Shown here: positions 50,397 to 58,530 of the stretch, piece by piece
Layout of the letters: each line of letters starts with the position of its first letter
How positions within the stretch are numbered: position 1 is the first letter of the stretch
Source of the DNA: Sinobaca qinghaiensis
Lineage (GTDB): Bacteria; Bacillota; Bacilli; Bacillales; Marinococcaceae
Assembly: GCF_003610495.1 (NCBI RefSeq)
Contig: NZ_RAPK01000006.1
Coordinates: forward strand, 701,853-765,852
Direction: 5' to 3'
Length of the DNA stretch: 64,000 nt
Program-made: the position numbers and the translations under genes
Notes under the pieces: generated by a model
Database searches by the model: none
What the model was told of the DNA's origin: nothing
The model's input: only the letters and a program-made list of their open reading frames with translations

Positions 50397-50424
50397 AAAC
50401 CCGCCGGGCTGCCCGGCGGGTTTT
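50397..50424. terminator. Bidirectional terminator between convergent genes
   Basis: AAAACCCGCCGGGC - T - GCCCGGCGGGTTTT, perfect stem; serves the gvpO operon and the UbiA-family gene. Confidence 0.92.
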
Positions 50425-50432
50425 ATGTGCTT

Positions 50433-51359
50433 TTAAATAAACAGGCCGAGCCAGATCGCTGCAGCCATTGCAAGAAGAAGCAGCCATTTTTCATGCTGAG
50501 TCACCTGCTGAACATCATGAACATTCATTTTCCAGACCAGCAGCAGGGAAAGGCCAATGAATATTAAAGATCCGGCAGCAGCCCATATCCGGTCACTTCC
50601 GATCCAGAGGGCGCAGCCGGCAGCCAATATTAAATAAAGCAGTGCAGGGGCTTTCGCCGCAGCCGGTCCAAACCGTGAAACTGCCCATACAACGGTTGTA
50701 TTTTTTACAGGAGAGGCCTGGCGGTCTGCTTTCTGGTCCGGAATATGATGAACCATTACCCAGGCCAGGCATAAAAGAGCGTTCACCGCTGCGTTCTGGT
50801 AACCCCATTCCGGAACGGTTCCAAGAATAAGCCATGGACCGGCGAGTCCCAGAACAAAAATGGAAGGAAACAGGCTCAGCCATTCCCCGGCCAGAGGAGT
50901 GTAGCTGAACTGAAAAGGCGGAAGCGAATAAGAAGCAGCGGCCCATACACCAACAACCAAAAGAACAGCAACAGGAATAAATCCAAAAATAGCAGCAACC
51001 GCTGCGGCAATTAACAGAAGGCCGGCAAGTGCTTTTCCAAGCGTTAATAGAGCATCAGGGGAAATACGTCCTTCCTGAATCACCCGGCTTCCTCCAGAGA
51101 GCAGAGCAGGGCTCAACGTGTCTGTTCCGGAGAGGTGATCGCTGTAATCATTAAAAGCATGCGTTAATACGCCGTGCACCGCAAACGCTCCTGCCAATAA
51201 AAAAAGCATAGTAAAAAATAAAGTAGAAAAAGAAAAAGCATAATAAATAAATAACGGAAGCATGGTAGACAGAACAGCGACCGCACTGGAGGAAACAACG
51301 GCTACTGCCCTCATAAGCTGAAGAAGTAACTGGTAGATAGAAATCGAACGAAAGTTCAA
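50433..51359 (-). CDS. UbiA-family prenyltransferase
   Basis: A 308-residue polytopic membrane protein. The first Asp-rich prenyl-diphosphate motif is NDYSDHLSGTDT (NDxxDxxxD type) and the second is HHIPDQKADRQAS. Eight or nine hydrophobic helices fill the rest. UbiA enzymes attach a prenyl chain to an aromatic acceptor; MenA (menaquinone synthesis) is the nearest known role, but motif spacing alone cannot separate MenA from relatives, and no men genes are adjacent. It is transcribed alone. Confidence 0.85.
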   Translation of the reverse strand: MNFRSISIYQLLLQLMRAVAVVSSSAVAVLSTMLPLFIYYAFSFSTLFFTMLFLLAGAFAVHGVLTHAFNDYSDHLSGTDTLSPALLSGGSRVIQEGRISPDALLTLGKALAGLLLIAAAVAAIFGFIPVAVLLVVGVWAAASYSLPPFQFSYTPLAGEWLSLFPSIFVLGLAGPWLILGTVPEWGYQNAAVNALLCLAWVMVHHIPDQKADRQASPVKNTTVVWAVSRFGPAAAKAPALLYLILAAGCALWIGSDRIWAAAGSLIFIGLSLLLVWKMNVHDVQQVTQHEKWLLLLAMAAAIWLGLFI

Positions 51360-51515
51360 CAGCGGTCAGCCCTTTCCGGGAAAGTGGTAAAAACAGCTTT
51401 TTTCCAGTATGAAGGAGAATGGATGCAGTTTAAAGCAAAAAGAGAAACCAGTTTGATAGAAATAAAAGAAATAGTTGTATTATACTGGAAAGATAAATAA
51501 AAAATAAAGGAGCAT

Positions 51516-52007
51516 ATGATGTCCCGTTATTTCGTGATGATATATGCAGCAGTCTTTCTCGGGCTGGCAGGCTGTTCCTTTGAAGCAGAACCGCCTGCAG
51601 ACTGGAGTCAGTCAGACCGGGAAAGCGTAATCGAAGCCGCAGCTGCACAAATTGGAAACACAGAATATGAATTTGGAGCCGGCAGAACTGAAGCAGAGCG
51701 GGAAGAAGGTATTTTTGACTGCTCAAGCTTTGTGCACTGGGCATTTGAACAAGAAGGAATGAAGCTGGGGTCCATGCGTGGAGTCACTACGGATACACTA
51801 AAACATAAGGGTGAGCGGATTTCTCCGGAAGAGATGCAGACCGGGGATCTTGTGTTTTTTGATACGTACAAAAAAGACGGTCATGTAGGCATTTATATAG
51901 GAAATGGAGAATATATCGGCGCTCAGGAAAGTACGGGAGCTGCAGTGGAAAGCCTGGAGGAAGGCTATTGGAGCAGCGTATTTAACGAGCATGTCAGACG
52001 CATTTAA
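51516..52007 (+). CDS. NlpC/P60 family lipoprotein, cell wall hydrolase
   Basis: A 163-residue lipoprotein (lipobox LAGC) with one NlpC/P60 papain-like domain. The catalytic Cys is in FDCSSFVHWAFEQEG and the His in DGHVGIYIGNGEYIGAQ. Such enzymes cut the D-Glu to diaminopimelate bond in peptidoglycan stem peptides. No SH3 or LysM binding domain is present, so the lipid anchor provides localisation. Two start codons (51516, 51519) follow AAAGGAG. Confidence 0.9.
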   Translation: MMSRYFVMIYAAVFLGLAGCSFEAEPPADWSQSDRESVIEAAAAQIGNTEYEFGAGRTEAEREEGIFDCSSFVHWAFEQEGMKLGSMRGVTTDTLKHKGERISPEEMQTGDLVFFDTYKKDGHVGIYIGNGEYIGAQESTGAAVESLEEGYWSSVFNEHVRRI

Positions 52008-52071
52008 TATAAAGGTTTAGCAGAAAGGGAGAGGGGAACATAAACAAAAAGAAGGAAAAGGGTGAAGTGTT

Positions 52072-52947
52072 ATGAAAACAGCAGAATGTGTAGTCGATGA
52101 AAAGGCAGAACTGGGGGAAGGGCCAAGCTGGAATGCAGAGCTTGAGGTGCTGTACTGGGTCGATATCGAAGGGAAAAAACTGATGATATATGATCCGGCA
52201 GAAAATAAAAACGAAACTATCCCGCTCGATCAGTACATAGGAGCCGCAGTGCCCAAACGGGACGGCGGTCTTATATTGGCCATGCAGCATGGGTTTTATG
52301 AATTTGATTTAAATACTAAGCAATTAGAAGCGATTCATGATCCGGAACAGCACAAGCCGAATAATCGTTTTAATGACGGCAAGTGCGATCCATTCGGCCG
52401 TTTCTGGGCAGGCACAATGTCTTTTGACCAGGAAGAAGGCGAAGCCTCTCTTTACCGTCTTCATTCCGATCATTCGGTGTATACTGTCGTAAACAATTTA
52501 ACTATTTCCAACGGCATGGCCTGGTCGGAAGACGGCTCGTTAATGTACTTTATCGATACGCCAGCGAAGACAATCTATGCGATGAACATGGATCCGCTCA
52601 CAGGAACAGCGGACGATCCGGAAGTTGCATTTGTCGTGCCGGATGAAGAAGGGCCGCCGGACGGGATGACCATTGATTCCGAAGGAAAGCTGTGGATTGC
52701 CCACTTTGGGGAAGGGCAGGTGATCCGCTGGGACCCTGAAAGCGGAAACGCTCTGGAAAAAATAAAAGTACCTGTCTCTGTTACGACCTCGTGTACTTTC
52801 GGGGGAAAAGACCTCAAAGATCTGTACATTACGACAGGAAGCTCTGCTTTGGATGACGAACAGAAAAAAGAACAGCCCCAGGCAGGCGGTCTTTTTAAAG
52901 TCCGTGTTGATGTAAAAGGAACACCTGCTCACTATTTTGGAGATTAA
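52072..52947 (+). CDS. SMP-30/gluconolactonase/LRE family protein
   Basis: A 291-residue six-bladed beta-propeller lactonase-like enzyme. Metal ligands of the family are in place: Glu in AELGEGPSWN, Asn in ISNGMAWSEDG, Asp in PPDGMTIDSEGKLW. A glycine-rich NDGKCDPFGRFWAGTM segment is also typical. Likely hydrolyses sugar lactones such as gluconolactone or arabinonolactone; the neighbours give no pathway. Terminator follows. Confidence 0.88.
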   Translation: MKTAECVVDEKAELGEGPSWNAELEVLYWVDIEGKKLMIYDPAENKNETIPLDQYIGAAVPKRDGGLILAMQHGFYEFDLNTKQLEAIHDPEQHKPNNRFNDGKCDPFGRFWAGTMSFDQEEGEASLYRLHSDHSVYTVVNNLTISNGMAWSEDGSLMYFIDTPAKTIYAMNMDPLTGTADDPEVAFVVPDEEGPPDGMTIDSEGKLWIAHFGEGQVIRWDPESGNALEKIKVPVSVTTSCTFGGKDLKDLYITTGSSALDDEQKKEQPQAGGLFKVRVDVKGTPAHYFGD

Positions 52948-52954
52948 AGAAAGA

Positions 52955-52982
52955 AAAGCTGCCCCCCGGGCGGCTTTTTTTT
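52955..52982 (+). terminator. Terminator after the SMP-30 gene
   Basis: AGCTGCCC - CCC - GGGCGGCT (one G-U pair) and a run of T. Confidence 0.85.
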
Positions 52983-53005
52983 AGGTGTTTTTTCAAAAAA
53001 CACCT
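52983..53005. repeat. Perfect 23-base palindrome between SMP-30 gene and siderophore operon
   Basis: AGGTGTTTTTT - C - AAAAAACACCT, eleven-base perfect arms. No T run follows it, so it is not a normal terminator in the plus direction. It sits 10 bases ahead of the -35 box of the siderophore promoter. Confidence 0.6.
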
Positions 53006-53014
53006 GACCGGTTA

Positions 53015-53042
53015 TTGACAGGCTGTAAAAATGCGATAGAAT
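53015..53042 (+). promoter_or_regulatory. Sigma-A promoter of the siderophore uptake operon
   Basis: Consensus TTGACA at 53015-53020 and TAGAAT at 53037-53042, spacing 16. A Fur box covers the start region downstream. Confidence 0.8.
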
Positions 53043-53058
53043 GAAAAGTGTTCCTAAT

Positions 53059-53079
53059 TGATAATGAATATCATTATTA
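53059..53079 (+). promoter_or_regulatory. Fur box
   Basis: TGATAATGAATATCATTATTA agrees with the TGATAAT-N-ATTATCA consensus except one base. It lies just past the transcription start, so iron-loaded Fur would repress the operon. Confidence 0.87.
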
Positions 53080-53126
53080 ATAAAAAAGAATACAGAATAT
53101 GGTCTGTACGTAGAAAGTTTGATGGC

Positions 53127-54080
53127 ATGAAAATATGGTACTTAGTTGTCGCATTGATTGTTTTATCTTTTGTTTCTTTATTTATTGGAGTGAGTGATCT
53201 AACTCCGCTTGATTTGTTCACCATGACCGAGGATCAGTGGCAGACACTGACGGTAAGCAGAATACCCAGGCTTGCGAGTATTATTATTGCCGGCATGAGC
53301 ATGAGCATCTGCGGGCTGATCATGCAGCAGCTGACGAGAAATAAATTCGTTTCTCCAACGACAGCGGGAACGCTTGATTCCGCCAGCCTCGGTATTTTAG
53401 TATCACTGATGTTTTTCACGGCCGCAACCCCGCTTTTTAAAGCAGGCATCGCCTTTTTATTCGCTTTGGCCGGCACGTTTGTATTCATGAAGATTCTGGA
53501 GAAAGTCCAGTTTAAAGATCCTATTTTTATTCCGCTCGTCGGTTTGATGTTTGGGAATATTATTGGATCGGTAACGACCTTTTTCGCCTACCGGAATGAT
53601 CTTATCCAAAATATGAATTCCTGGATGTTCGGCGATTTTTCCCTGATCATCGGCGGCCAGTATGAATTGATTTATCTGGCCCTGCCTGTACTGCTGCTGG
53701 CTTATTTTTTTGCCAATCGTTTCACGGTAGCGGGGATGGGGGAGGAGTTTGCGGTAAATCTTGGCTTGAATTACCGCCAGGTCATTAACATCGGGCTCAT
53801 TATTGTAGCGATGGTCACATCCGTGATTGTACTTATTGTAGGGGCTATCCCTTTCCTGGGATTAATTATTCCAAACATCGTCACCATATACTTAGGAGAC
53901 CATTTAAAGAAAAGCCTCCATCACACTGCTCTGCTCGGAGCCGTTTTCGTATTGTTCTGCGACATTCTGGGCAGGCTGATTATCTTCCCGTATGAGATAT
54001 CTATAGGCCTTACCGTTGGTGTGATAGGAAGTGCTGTATTTATTTACCTGTTAGTGAGGAGAAGGCATTATGGGCTATAA
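53127..54080 (+). CDS. yclN: Iron-siderophore ABC transporter permease, YclN-like
   Basis: A 317-residue FecCD-family permease with about nine helices. The stretch SRIPRLASIIIAGMSMSICG and the LTRNKFVSPTTAGTLDSASL segment closely resemble B. subtilis YclN, part of the petrobactin importer YclNOPQ. I start it at ATG 53127 (MKIWYLVVALIVL), matching YclN; the frame is open back to 53058, but that part is the Fur box. Overlaps the next gene by 11 bases. Confidence 0.9.
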   Translation: MKIWYLVVALIVLSFVSLFIGVSDLTPLDLFTMTEDQWQTLTVSRIPRLASIIIAGMSMSICGLIMQQLTRNKFVSPTTAGTLDSASLGILVSLMFFTAATPLFKAGIAFLFALAGTFVFMKILEKVQFKDPIFIPLVGLMFGNIIGSVTTFFAYRNDLIQNMNSWMFGDFSLIIGGQYELIYLALPVLLLAYFFANRFTVAGMGEEFAVNLGLNYRQVINIGLIIVAMVTSVIVLIVGAIPFLGLIIPNIVTIYLGDHLKKSLHHTALLGAVFVLFCDILGRLIIFPYEISIGLTVGVIGSAVFIYLLVRRRHYGL

Positions 54081-55023
54081 ACCAAAACTCGCCATCCTTG
54101 CTGCATTAGCTTTAGTTCTGATTGTCTTGTTTATGGTAGTGGGAGCCAATGGGAATTGGGACTATATTCTCCCCAGCCGCGGGAAAAAACTTTTCGCGAT
54201 TGTATTAACAGGTGCGGCTATTGCTTTTGCCACGATGGTATTTCAGACAATCACCAACAACCGGATTCTGACACCAAGTATACTGGGGCTCGATTCTTTG
54301 TATATGCTGCTGCAGACTTCCTTTATCTTTTTTCTCGGCTCCACCAGCCAGGCATTATTAAACCGGGAGCTGAACTTCCTGCTTTCCGTAGCAATGATGG
54401 TGTTTTTTTCGTTTGTTCTTTATAAATTGCTGTTCAAGCGGGAAGGACCGAATGACATCTATTTTTTACTGCTTATCGGTATTATCTGCGGTACCTTTTT
54501 TTCCAGCCTGTCGTCGTTCATGCAGATGGTGATTGATCCAAACGAATTCATGACGATTCAGGACCGCATGTTTGCAAGCTTCAATAACGTAAACACAGAC
54601 ATTCTCTGGCTGTCTGCGCTGCTGCTTTTACTCTGCAGCCTGTATTTTCTCCGCTTTTCCAAATACCTTGATATTTTGTCCCTCGGCCGGGATCATGCGG
54701 TAAATCTTGGAGTACCGTATGACCGTGTAGTCAAAAGGCTTTTGATTATTATATTTGTCTTGATTGCGATTGCTACCGCGCTGGTCGGTCCGATGACGTT
54801 TCTCGGGCTTCTTGTAGCTAACGTAGCACACGAATTTTTGAAAACATATAAACACGGTGCCCTTATTATCGGTTCCGTATTAATCAGCATAATTGCTCTT
54901 GTCGGCGGACAGTTTATTGTCGAACGAATATTTACTTTCTCCACTACGGTCAGCGTTATTATTAATTTTATCGGCGGCGTCTATTTCATTTATTTATTAC
55001 TGAGGAGGAATAAAGCATGGTAG
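54070..55023 (+). CDS. yclO: Iron-siderophore ABC transporter permease, YclO-like
   Basis: The second FecCD-family permease, 317 residues, with the family motif FQTITNNRILTPSILGLDSL and VGPMTFLGLLVANVAHE near the C-terminus (coupling helix region). Pairs with the first permease as a heterodimer. Overlaps both neighbours, so the operon is translationally coupled. Confidence 0.9.
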   Translation: MGYKPKLAILAALALVLIVLFMVVGANGNWDYILPSRGKKLFAIVLTGAAIAFATMVFQTITNNRILTPSILGLDSLYMLLQTSFIFFLGSTSQALLNRELNFLLSVAMMVFFSFVLYKLLFKREGPNDIYFLLLIGIICGTFFSSLSSFMQMVIDPNEFMTIQDRMFASFNNVNTDILWLSALLLLLCSLYFLRFSKYLDILSLGRDHAVNLGVPYDRVVKRLLIIIFVLIAIATALVGPMTFLGLLVANVAHEFLKTYKHGALIIGSVLISIIALVGGQFIVERIFTFSTTVSVIINFIGGVYFIYLLLRRNKAW

Positions 55024-55775
55024 AAGTACAGGGCATTACTAAGCAGTATGGTGGAAAAAACGTCATAGAAAACATTTCGCTGAAAATACCGAAAGGGAAA
55101 ATCACCTCCTTTATCGGGCCGAACGGAGCCGGAAAAAGCACCCTGCTTTCCGTTATCAGCCGTTTGATCAAAGCGGATGAAGGAAACGTATGGATTGATG
55201 ACAAAGAAGTGAGCACGTGCAACAGCAATGAACTGGCAAAAAAGGTATCCATTCTTAAACAGGCCAACTCCATTAATATCCGTCTGACCGTAAAAGAATT
55301 AGTCTGTTTTGGACGCTTTCCCTATTCGCAGGGTCGTTTGAAAAAAGAAGACTGGCTTCATATAGAAGAGGCGATTGAATACATGGAACTCAAGGATATG
55401 GAAGATATGTACCTTGATCAACTGAGCGGCGGTCAGAAACAGCGTGCGTTCATTGCAATGGTCATTGCCCAGAACACCGAGTATATCCTGCTCGACGAGC
55501 CTCTCAATAACCTGGATATGAAACATTCCGTCCAGATTATGAAAGTGCTGCAGCGCCTCGTAAAAGACCTGAATAAAACGGTGGTTATCGTCATTCACGA
55601 CATTAACTTTGCCTCCTGCTACTCCGACTATATCGTAGCCCTGAAAGATGGCCTGGTGATCAGCGAAGGAACGAAGGAGGCTATGATGCAAAGTGACGTC
55701 CTTAAGAAAATTTACGAAATGGAAATGCCGATTCAGACGATCAACGACAACAAAATCTGTGTGTACTTTTCCTAA
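55017..55775 (+). CDS. yclP: Iron-siderophore ABC transporter ATP-binding protein, YclP-like
   Basis: A 252-residue ATPase: Walker A FIGPNGAGKSTLLS, signature LSGGQKQRAFIAMV, Walker B EYILLDEPLNNLD, H-loop VIVIHDINFA. Energises the permease pair. A 100-base gap separates it from the binding protein gene, which has its own ribosome site. Confidence 0.94.
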   Translation: MVEVQGITKQYGGKNVIENISLKIPKGKITSFIGPNGAGKSTLLSVISRLIKADEGNVWIDDKEVSTCNSNELAKKVSILKQANSINIRLTVKELVCFGRFPYSQGRLKKEDWLHIEEAIEYMELKDMEDMYLDQLSGGQKQRAFIAMVIAQNTEYILLDEPLNNLDMKHSVQIMKVLQRLVKDLNKTVVIVIHDINFASCYSDYIVALKDGLVISEGTKEAMMQSDVLKKIYEMEMPIQTINDNKICVYFS

Positions 55776-55875
55776 AATCTGCGAGTCAGGAAAAGCCGGA
55801 AAGGGGGAATACTGAGCGGGCTTGTAAAACATAGTTGAAAAGTTCATGCACACATACTATACAGGGGGATATAAA

Positions 55876-56853
55876 ATGAATAAAAACATATTTTTAGTTA
55901 TGATGCTTGCTTTTACAGCAGCGGTTACGGCAGCATGCGGAAGCGGATCGGCAGAAGAGAACAGCGGAGAAGATAGTGCAGAAGAAAGTGAAGCCTCAGG
56001 AAATTCATCGGAAGAGATAACCGTGACGCATGAGCTGGGAGAAACCACAGTAGAAGGCACACCGGAAACCGTCGTCGTATTTGATTATGGAGTACTTGAT
56101 TCTTTGGACAAGCTCGATATTGAAGTAGCCGGTGTAGCAAAAGACAGTCTGCCTTCCTACCTGGAAAAGTATGAAGGAGACGATTATGAGAATGTGGGAT
56201 CGCTGAAGGAGCCGGATTTTGAGAAAATTAATGAAATCGATCCGGATCTGATCATAATCTCCGGCAGACAGGCAGAGGCTTACGAAGAGCTTGAAGGGAT
56301 TGCTCCTACGCTTTATTCAGCTGTAGATGCTGCCAATTACATGCCTTCATTCGAAGAGAGCATGAACAATCTTGGCCAGGTATTTAATAAAGAAGCAGAA
56401 ATAGAAGAAGAAGTTACGGCCATCCAGGACCAGATTGAAGAAGTAAAAGCGCAGACGGAAGAAACCGATGGAGAAGCGCTGGTTGTACTTGCTAATGACG
56501 GCAGCCTGAGCGCGTTTGGACCGGGGTCCAGATACGGCCTGATCCATGACGAGTTCGGATTTACCCCGGCTGATGAGAATATTGAAGCGGACACCCGCCA
56601 CGGCCAGAACGTATCATTTGAATACGTTGCAGAACAGGATCCGGAACATTTATTTGTAGTGGATAGAGGAGCCGTTGTTGGAGGAGAATCGTCTTCCGAA
56701 CAGGTGCTTGATAACGAATTAATGCAGGGAACGCAGGCAGTAGAGAACGACAATGTAACGTATCTTGATCCGGAAGTCTGGTATTTAAGCGGCGGCGGAT
56801 TGACCTCCGTTTCGATGATGGCAGATGAAATCCAGGAAAGCGTTTCTGAATAA
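55876..56853 (+). CDS. yclQ: Siderophore-binding lipoprotein, YclQ-like
   Basis: A 325-residue FhuD/FepB-type substrate-binding protein. Signal peptide with lipobox TAAC (VTAACGSGS), then a Ser/Glu-rich spacer of about 35 residues, then the helical-backbone fold (ETVVVFDYGVLDSLDKLDIE, IDPDLIIISGRQAEAYEEL). Captures ferric siderophore, probably a catecholate such as petrobactin if it follows YclQ. Start ATG 55876 after AGGGGGAT. Strong terminator follows. Confidence 0.9.
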   Translation: MNKNIFLVMMLAFTAAVTAACGSGSAEENSGEDSAEESEASGNSSEEITVTHELGETTVEGTPETVVVFDYGVLDSLDKLDIEVAGVAKDSLPSYLEKYEGDDYENVGSLKEPDFEKINEIDPDLIIISGRQAEAYEELEGIAPTLYSAVDAANYMPSFEESMNNLGQVFNKEAEIEEEVTAIQDQIEEVKAQTEETDGEALVVLANDGSLSAFGPGSRYGLIHDEFGFTPADENIEADTRHGQNVSFEYVAEQDPEHLFVVDRGAVVGGESSSEQVLDNELMQGTQAVENDNVTYLDPEVWYLSGGGLTSVSMMADEIQESVSE

Positions 56854-56858
56854 CAGCA

Positions 56859-56889
56859 AAACTGAGTTCTCTCTGAGAGCTCAGTTTTT
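56859..56889 (+). terminator. Terminator of the siderophore operon
   Basis: AAACTGAG and CTCAGTTT arms with an inner partially paired TTCTCTCTGAGAG and a T run. Confidence 0.85.
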
Positions 56890-56991
56890 TGATTTTTTCA
56901 GATAAGAAGTATGATAAACTGAAAAACAGCTGTTTCCAAATAAAAGGGAAATACATATAGGAAACGTAAAGCCGAAAAGGGGAGAAGAACT

Positions 56992-57318
56992 TTGGTACTG
57001 GAAGAATTTATTATTTATTTACTGGTTTCTTTAGTAATTTTATTCTTTATTTCTCTAGGTTTTAGAAATAGGAAAAAAGTAGATGAAGGGTATATGTTTA
57101 ATTACTTTCGGCTCTCTTATCGCAGAAAAATGATAAGAACGATAATTATGCTTCCCATTCTGGCACTTATTTTGTTTATTGTTTATCTTGCAGCGGATTG
57201 GGATGTAATAGTGATTGTCATTCTTTTATCAGCGCATTTTCTATTGTCTATAATACAGCTGCTGTATAATTACTATCAATGGAAGACAAAAGAAAAAGGA
57301 ACGGAATCTGTGGAATAG
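56992..57318 (+). CDS. Small membrane protein of unknown function
   Basis: A 108-residue protein starting at TTG 56992 (ribosome site AGGGGAGAAG). Three hydrophobic segments are visible: residues 5-22, about 50-67 (TIIMLPILALILFIVYLAA) and 71-90. Charged loops are basic (RNRKKVDEGY, RLSYRRKM). I do not recognise the family. It lies between the siderophore operon and the bdb genes, with a terminator on each side, so it is probably transcribed alone. Confidence 0.65.
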   Translation: MVLEEFIIYLLVSLVILFFISLGFRNRKKVDEGYMFNYFRLSYRRKMIRTIIMLPILALILFIVYLAADWDVIVIVILLSAHFLLSIIQLLYNYYQWKTKEKGTESVE

Positions 57319-57344
57319 CGCGGCCCCAACAAATAAACGACATG

Positions 57345-57380
57345 AAAAAGGAACCCTCTGCAATAGAAGGTTCCTTTTTG
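57345..57380. terminator. Bidirectional terminator between the small membrane protein gene and bdbC
   Basis: AAAAAGGAACC - loop - GGTTCCTTTTT stem with A/T runs on both sides. Confidence 0.85.
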
Positions 57381-57386
57381 TATTGC

Positions 57387-57782
57387 TTATTTTTTGGAAA
57401 GCAGCAGTGCTGCTGTGATGATAGAAAAAGCGGTAAATGCTAAAAGCGGGATCGTAATAAACCCAAGCATATTAATATATTCACCGGAGCATGGCACGCC
57501 ATCCGAGCAGGAGGTGAGGCTCGCGAAATAGGGAATTTTCTGCTGGGCATAATGAAAGAGGGAAGCGGCGATTCCCAGTACAGCAAAGGGAAGCGCATAA
57601 ATCTTTACGGCGCGGTCCTCCCGGAATAAACCAATACCGAGCAGGACGGGCAGGGGATACATTAAAATTCTCTGATACCAGCACCACTCGCACGGTACAA
57701 AGCCGCGGACTTCACTGAAATATAAGCTCCCGAGTACCGCCGAAATAGAAACAATCCAGGCAAGGAGAATTCCCTTACTCAT
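57387..57782 (-). CDS. bdbC: Disulfide oxidoreductase BdbC (DsbB family)
   Basis: A 131-residue, four-helix membrane protein that re-oxidises the extracellular thiol oxidase BdbD and passes electrons to quinone. Quinone-side redox pair CEWC in PCEWCWYQR, second pair in LTSCSDGVPCSGEY. The genes overlap by 8 bases with bdbD upstream, giving a bdbD-bdbC operon on the minus strand. Confidence 0.94.
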   Translation of the reverse strand: MSKGILLAWIVSISAVLGSLYFSEVRGFVPCEWCWYQRILMYPLPVLLGIGLFREDRAVKIYALPFAVLGIAASLFHYAQQKIPYFASLTSCSDGVPCSGEYINMLGFITIPLLAFTAFSIITAALLLSKK

Positions 57783-58455
57783 TCGCTGCTTCCTCTACCA
57801 TGTCGCGCAGTTCCTCAAACGAACCGCCCTCAAACTGTTCACCGTTTACAAACAGCGTAGGCGTGCTCTGTACACCGAGTTCAGAGACATAGTCAGTATC
57901 TGTTTCAAGGGCATCTTCATATTCTTCAGCCTGAAATGCCTCTGACACCTGTGAAGCTTCATCTGCTGATACGATTTCTTCCAGAATGCTGTTTAGGCGT
58001 TCTTCTGTGAAAAAGTCCTGGGACTCGGCTTCCGGATCCTGTTCAGTAAACAGGCGGTCATGAAATTCCCAGAACGTGTCATTTCCAAGCTCTCCGTAAA
58101 CGGTTTCGGCATAAAGTGCCGCACGGCTGGAATCCACGTTTAAAAATGGGTAATTCATGTAGGTGAAAGAAGCATCACCGGTTTCTACGAGCTCCTGTTC
58201 AATCATAGGAACCATGGATTCATGAAAATTTTTGCAGGCCGGGCATTTATAATCGCCGAACTCTACAATAGAAACGGCATTTTCTTCTCCCTTGACCGGC
58301 TGCCCTTCCAGGTCAATGTCCCCGGAAGCGGAAGGTTCAAGGTTACCAACAAATAGAATGGCTGCCATTACTACAGCAAGCGCAGCAATAATAACGATAA
58401 GAAGCTTTGGCGAACGTTTTGATTTAGTAGAAGCGGATGTCTTTTTTTTAGCCAC
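57775..58455 (-). CDS. bdbD: Membrane-anchored thiol-disulfide oxidoreductase BdbD (DsbA family)
   Basis: A 226-residue protein with an N-terminal membrane anchor (LLIVIIAALAVVMAAILFV) and a thioredoxin-fold domain with helical insertion. Active site CPAC in FGDYKCPACKNFHESM and cis-Pro segment VQSTPTLFVNGEQF. Forms disulfides in exported proteins, for example in competence or other exported cysteine proteins in Bacillus. Partner BdbC follows. Confidence 0.94.
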   Translation of the reverse strand: MAKKKTSASTKSKRSPKLLIVIIAALAVVMAAILFVGNLEPSASGDIDLEGQPVKGEENAVSIVEFGDYKCPACKNFHESMVPMIEQELVETGDASFTYMNYPFLNVDSSRAALYAETVYGELGNDTFWEFHDRLFTEQDPEAESQDFFTEERLNSILEEIVSADEASQVSEAFQAEEYEDALETDTDYVSELGVQSTPTLFVNGEQFEGGSFEELRDMVEEAANE

Positions 58456-58476
58456 TGCATGTCTCTCCTTTTACAA

Positions 58477-58517
58477 AAGGAAAGGACCGCCAGAAAAACC
58501 ATCCTCTGACGGACCCT
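58477..58517 (-). terminator. Terminator of ilvD
   Basis: On the minus strand GGTCCGTCAG pairs with CTGGCGGTCC (one mismatch, one wobble) and is followed by TTTCCTTTT. Confidence 0.65.
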
Positions 58518-58530
58518 GCCATTTAATATA

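Noticed and set aside
48400..50400. Genomic island inserted at the ssrA 3' end
   Set aside because: tmRNA genes are common integration sites, but there is no integrase, no duplicated ssrA tail and no phage gene downstream.
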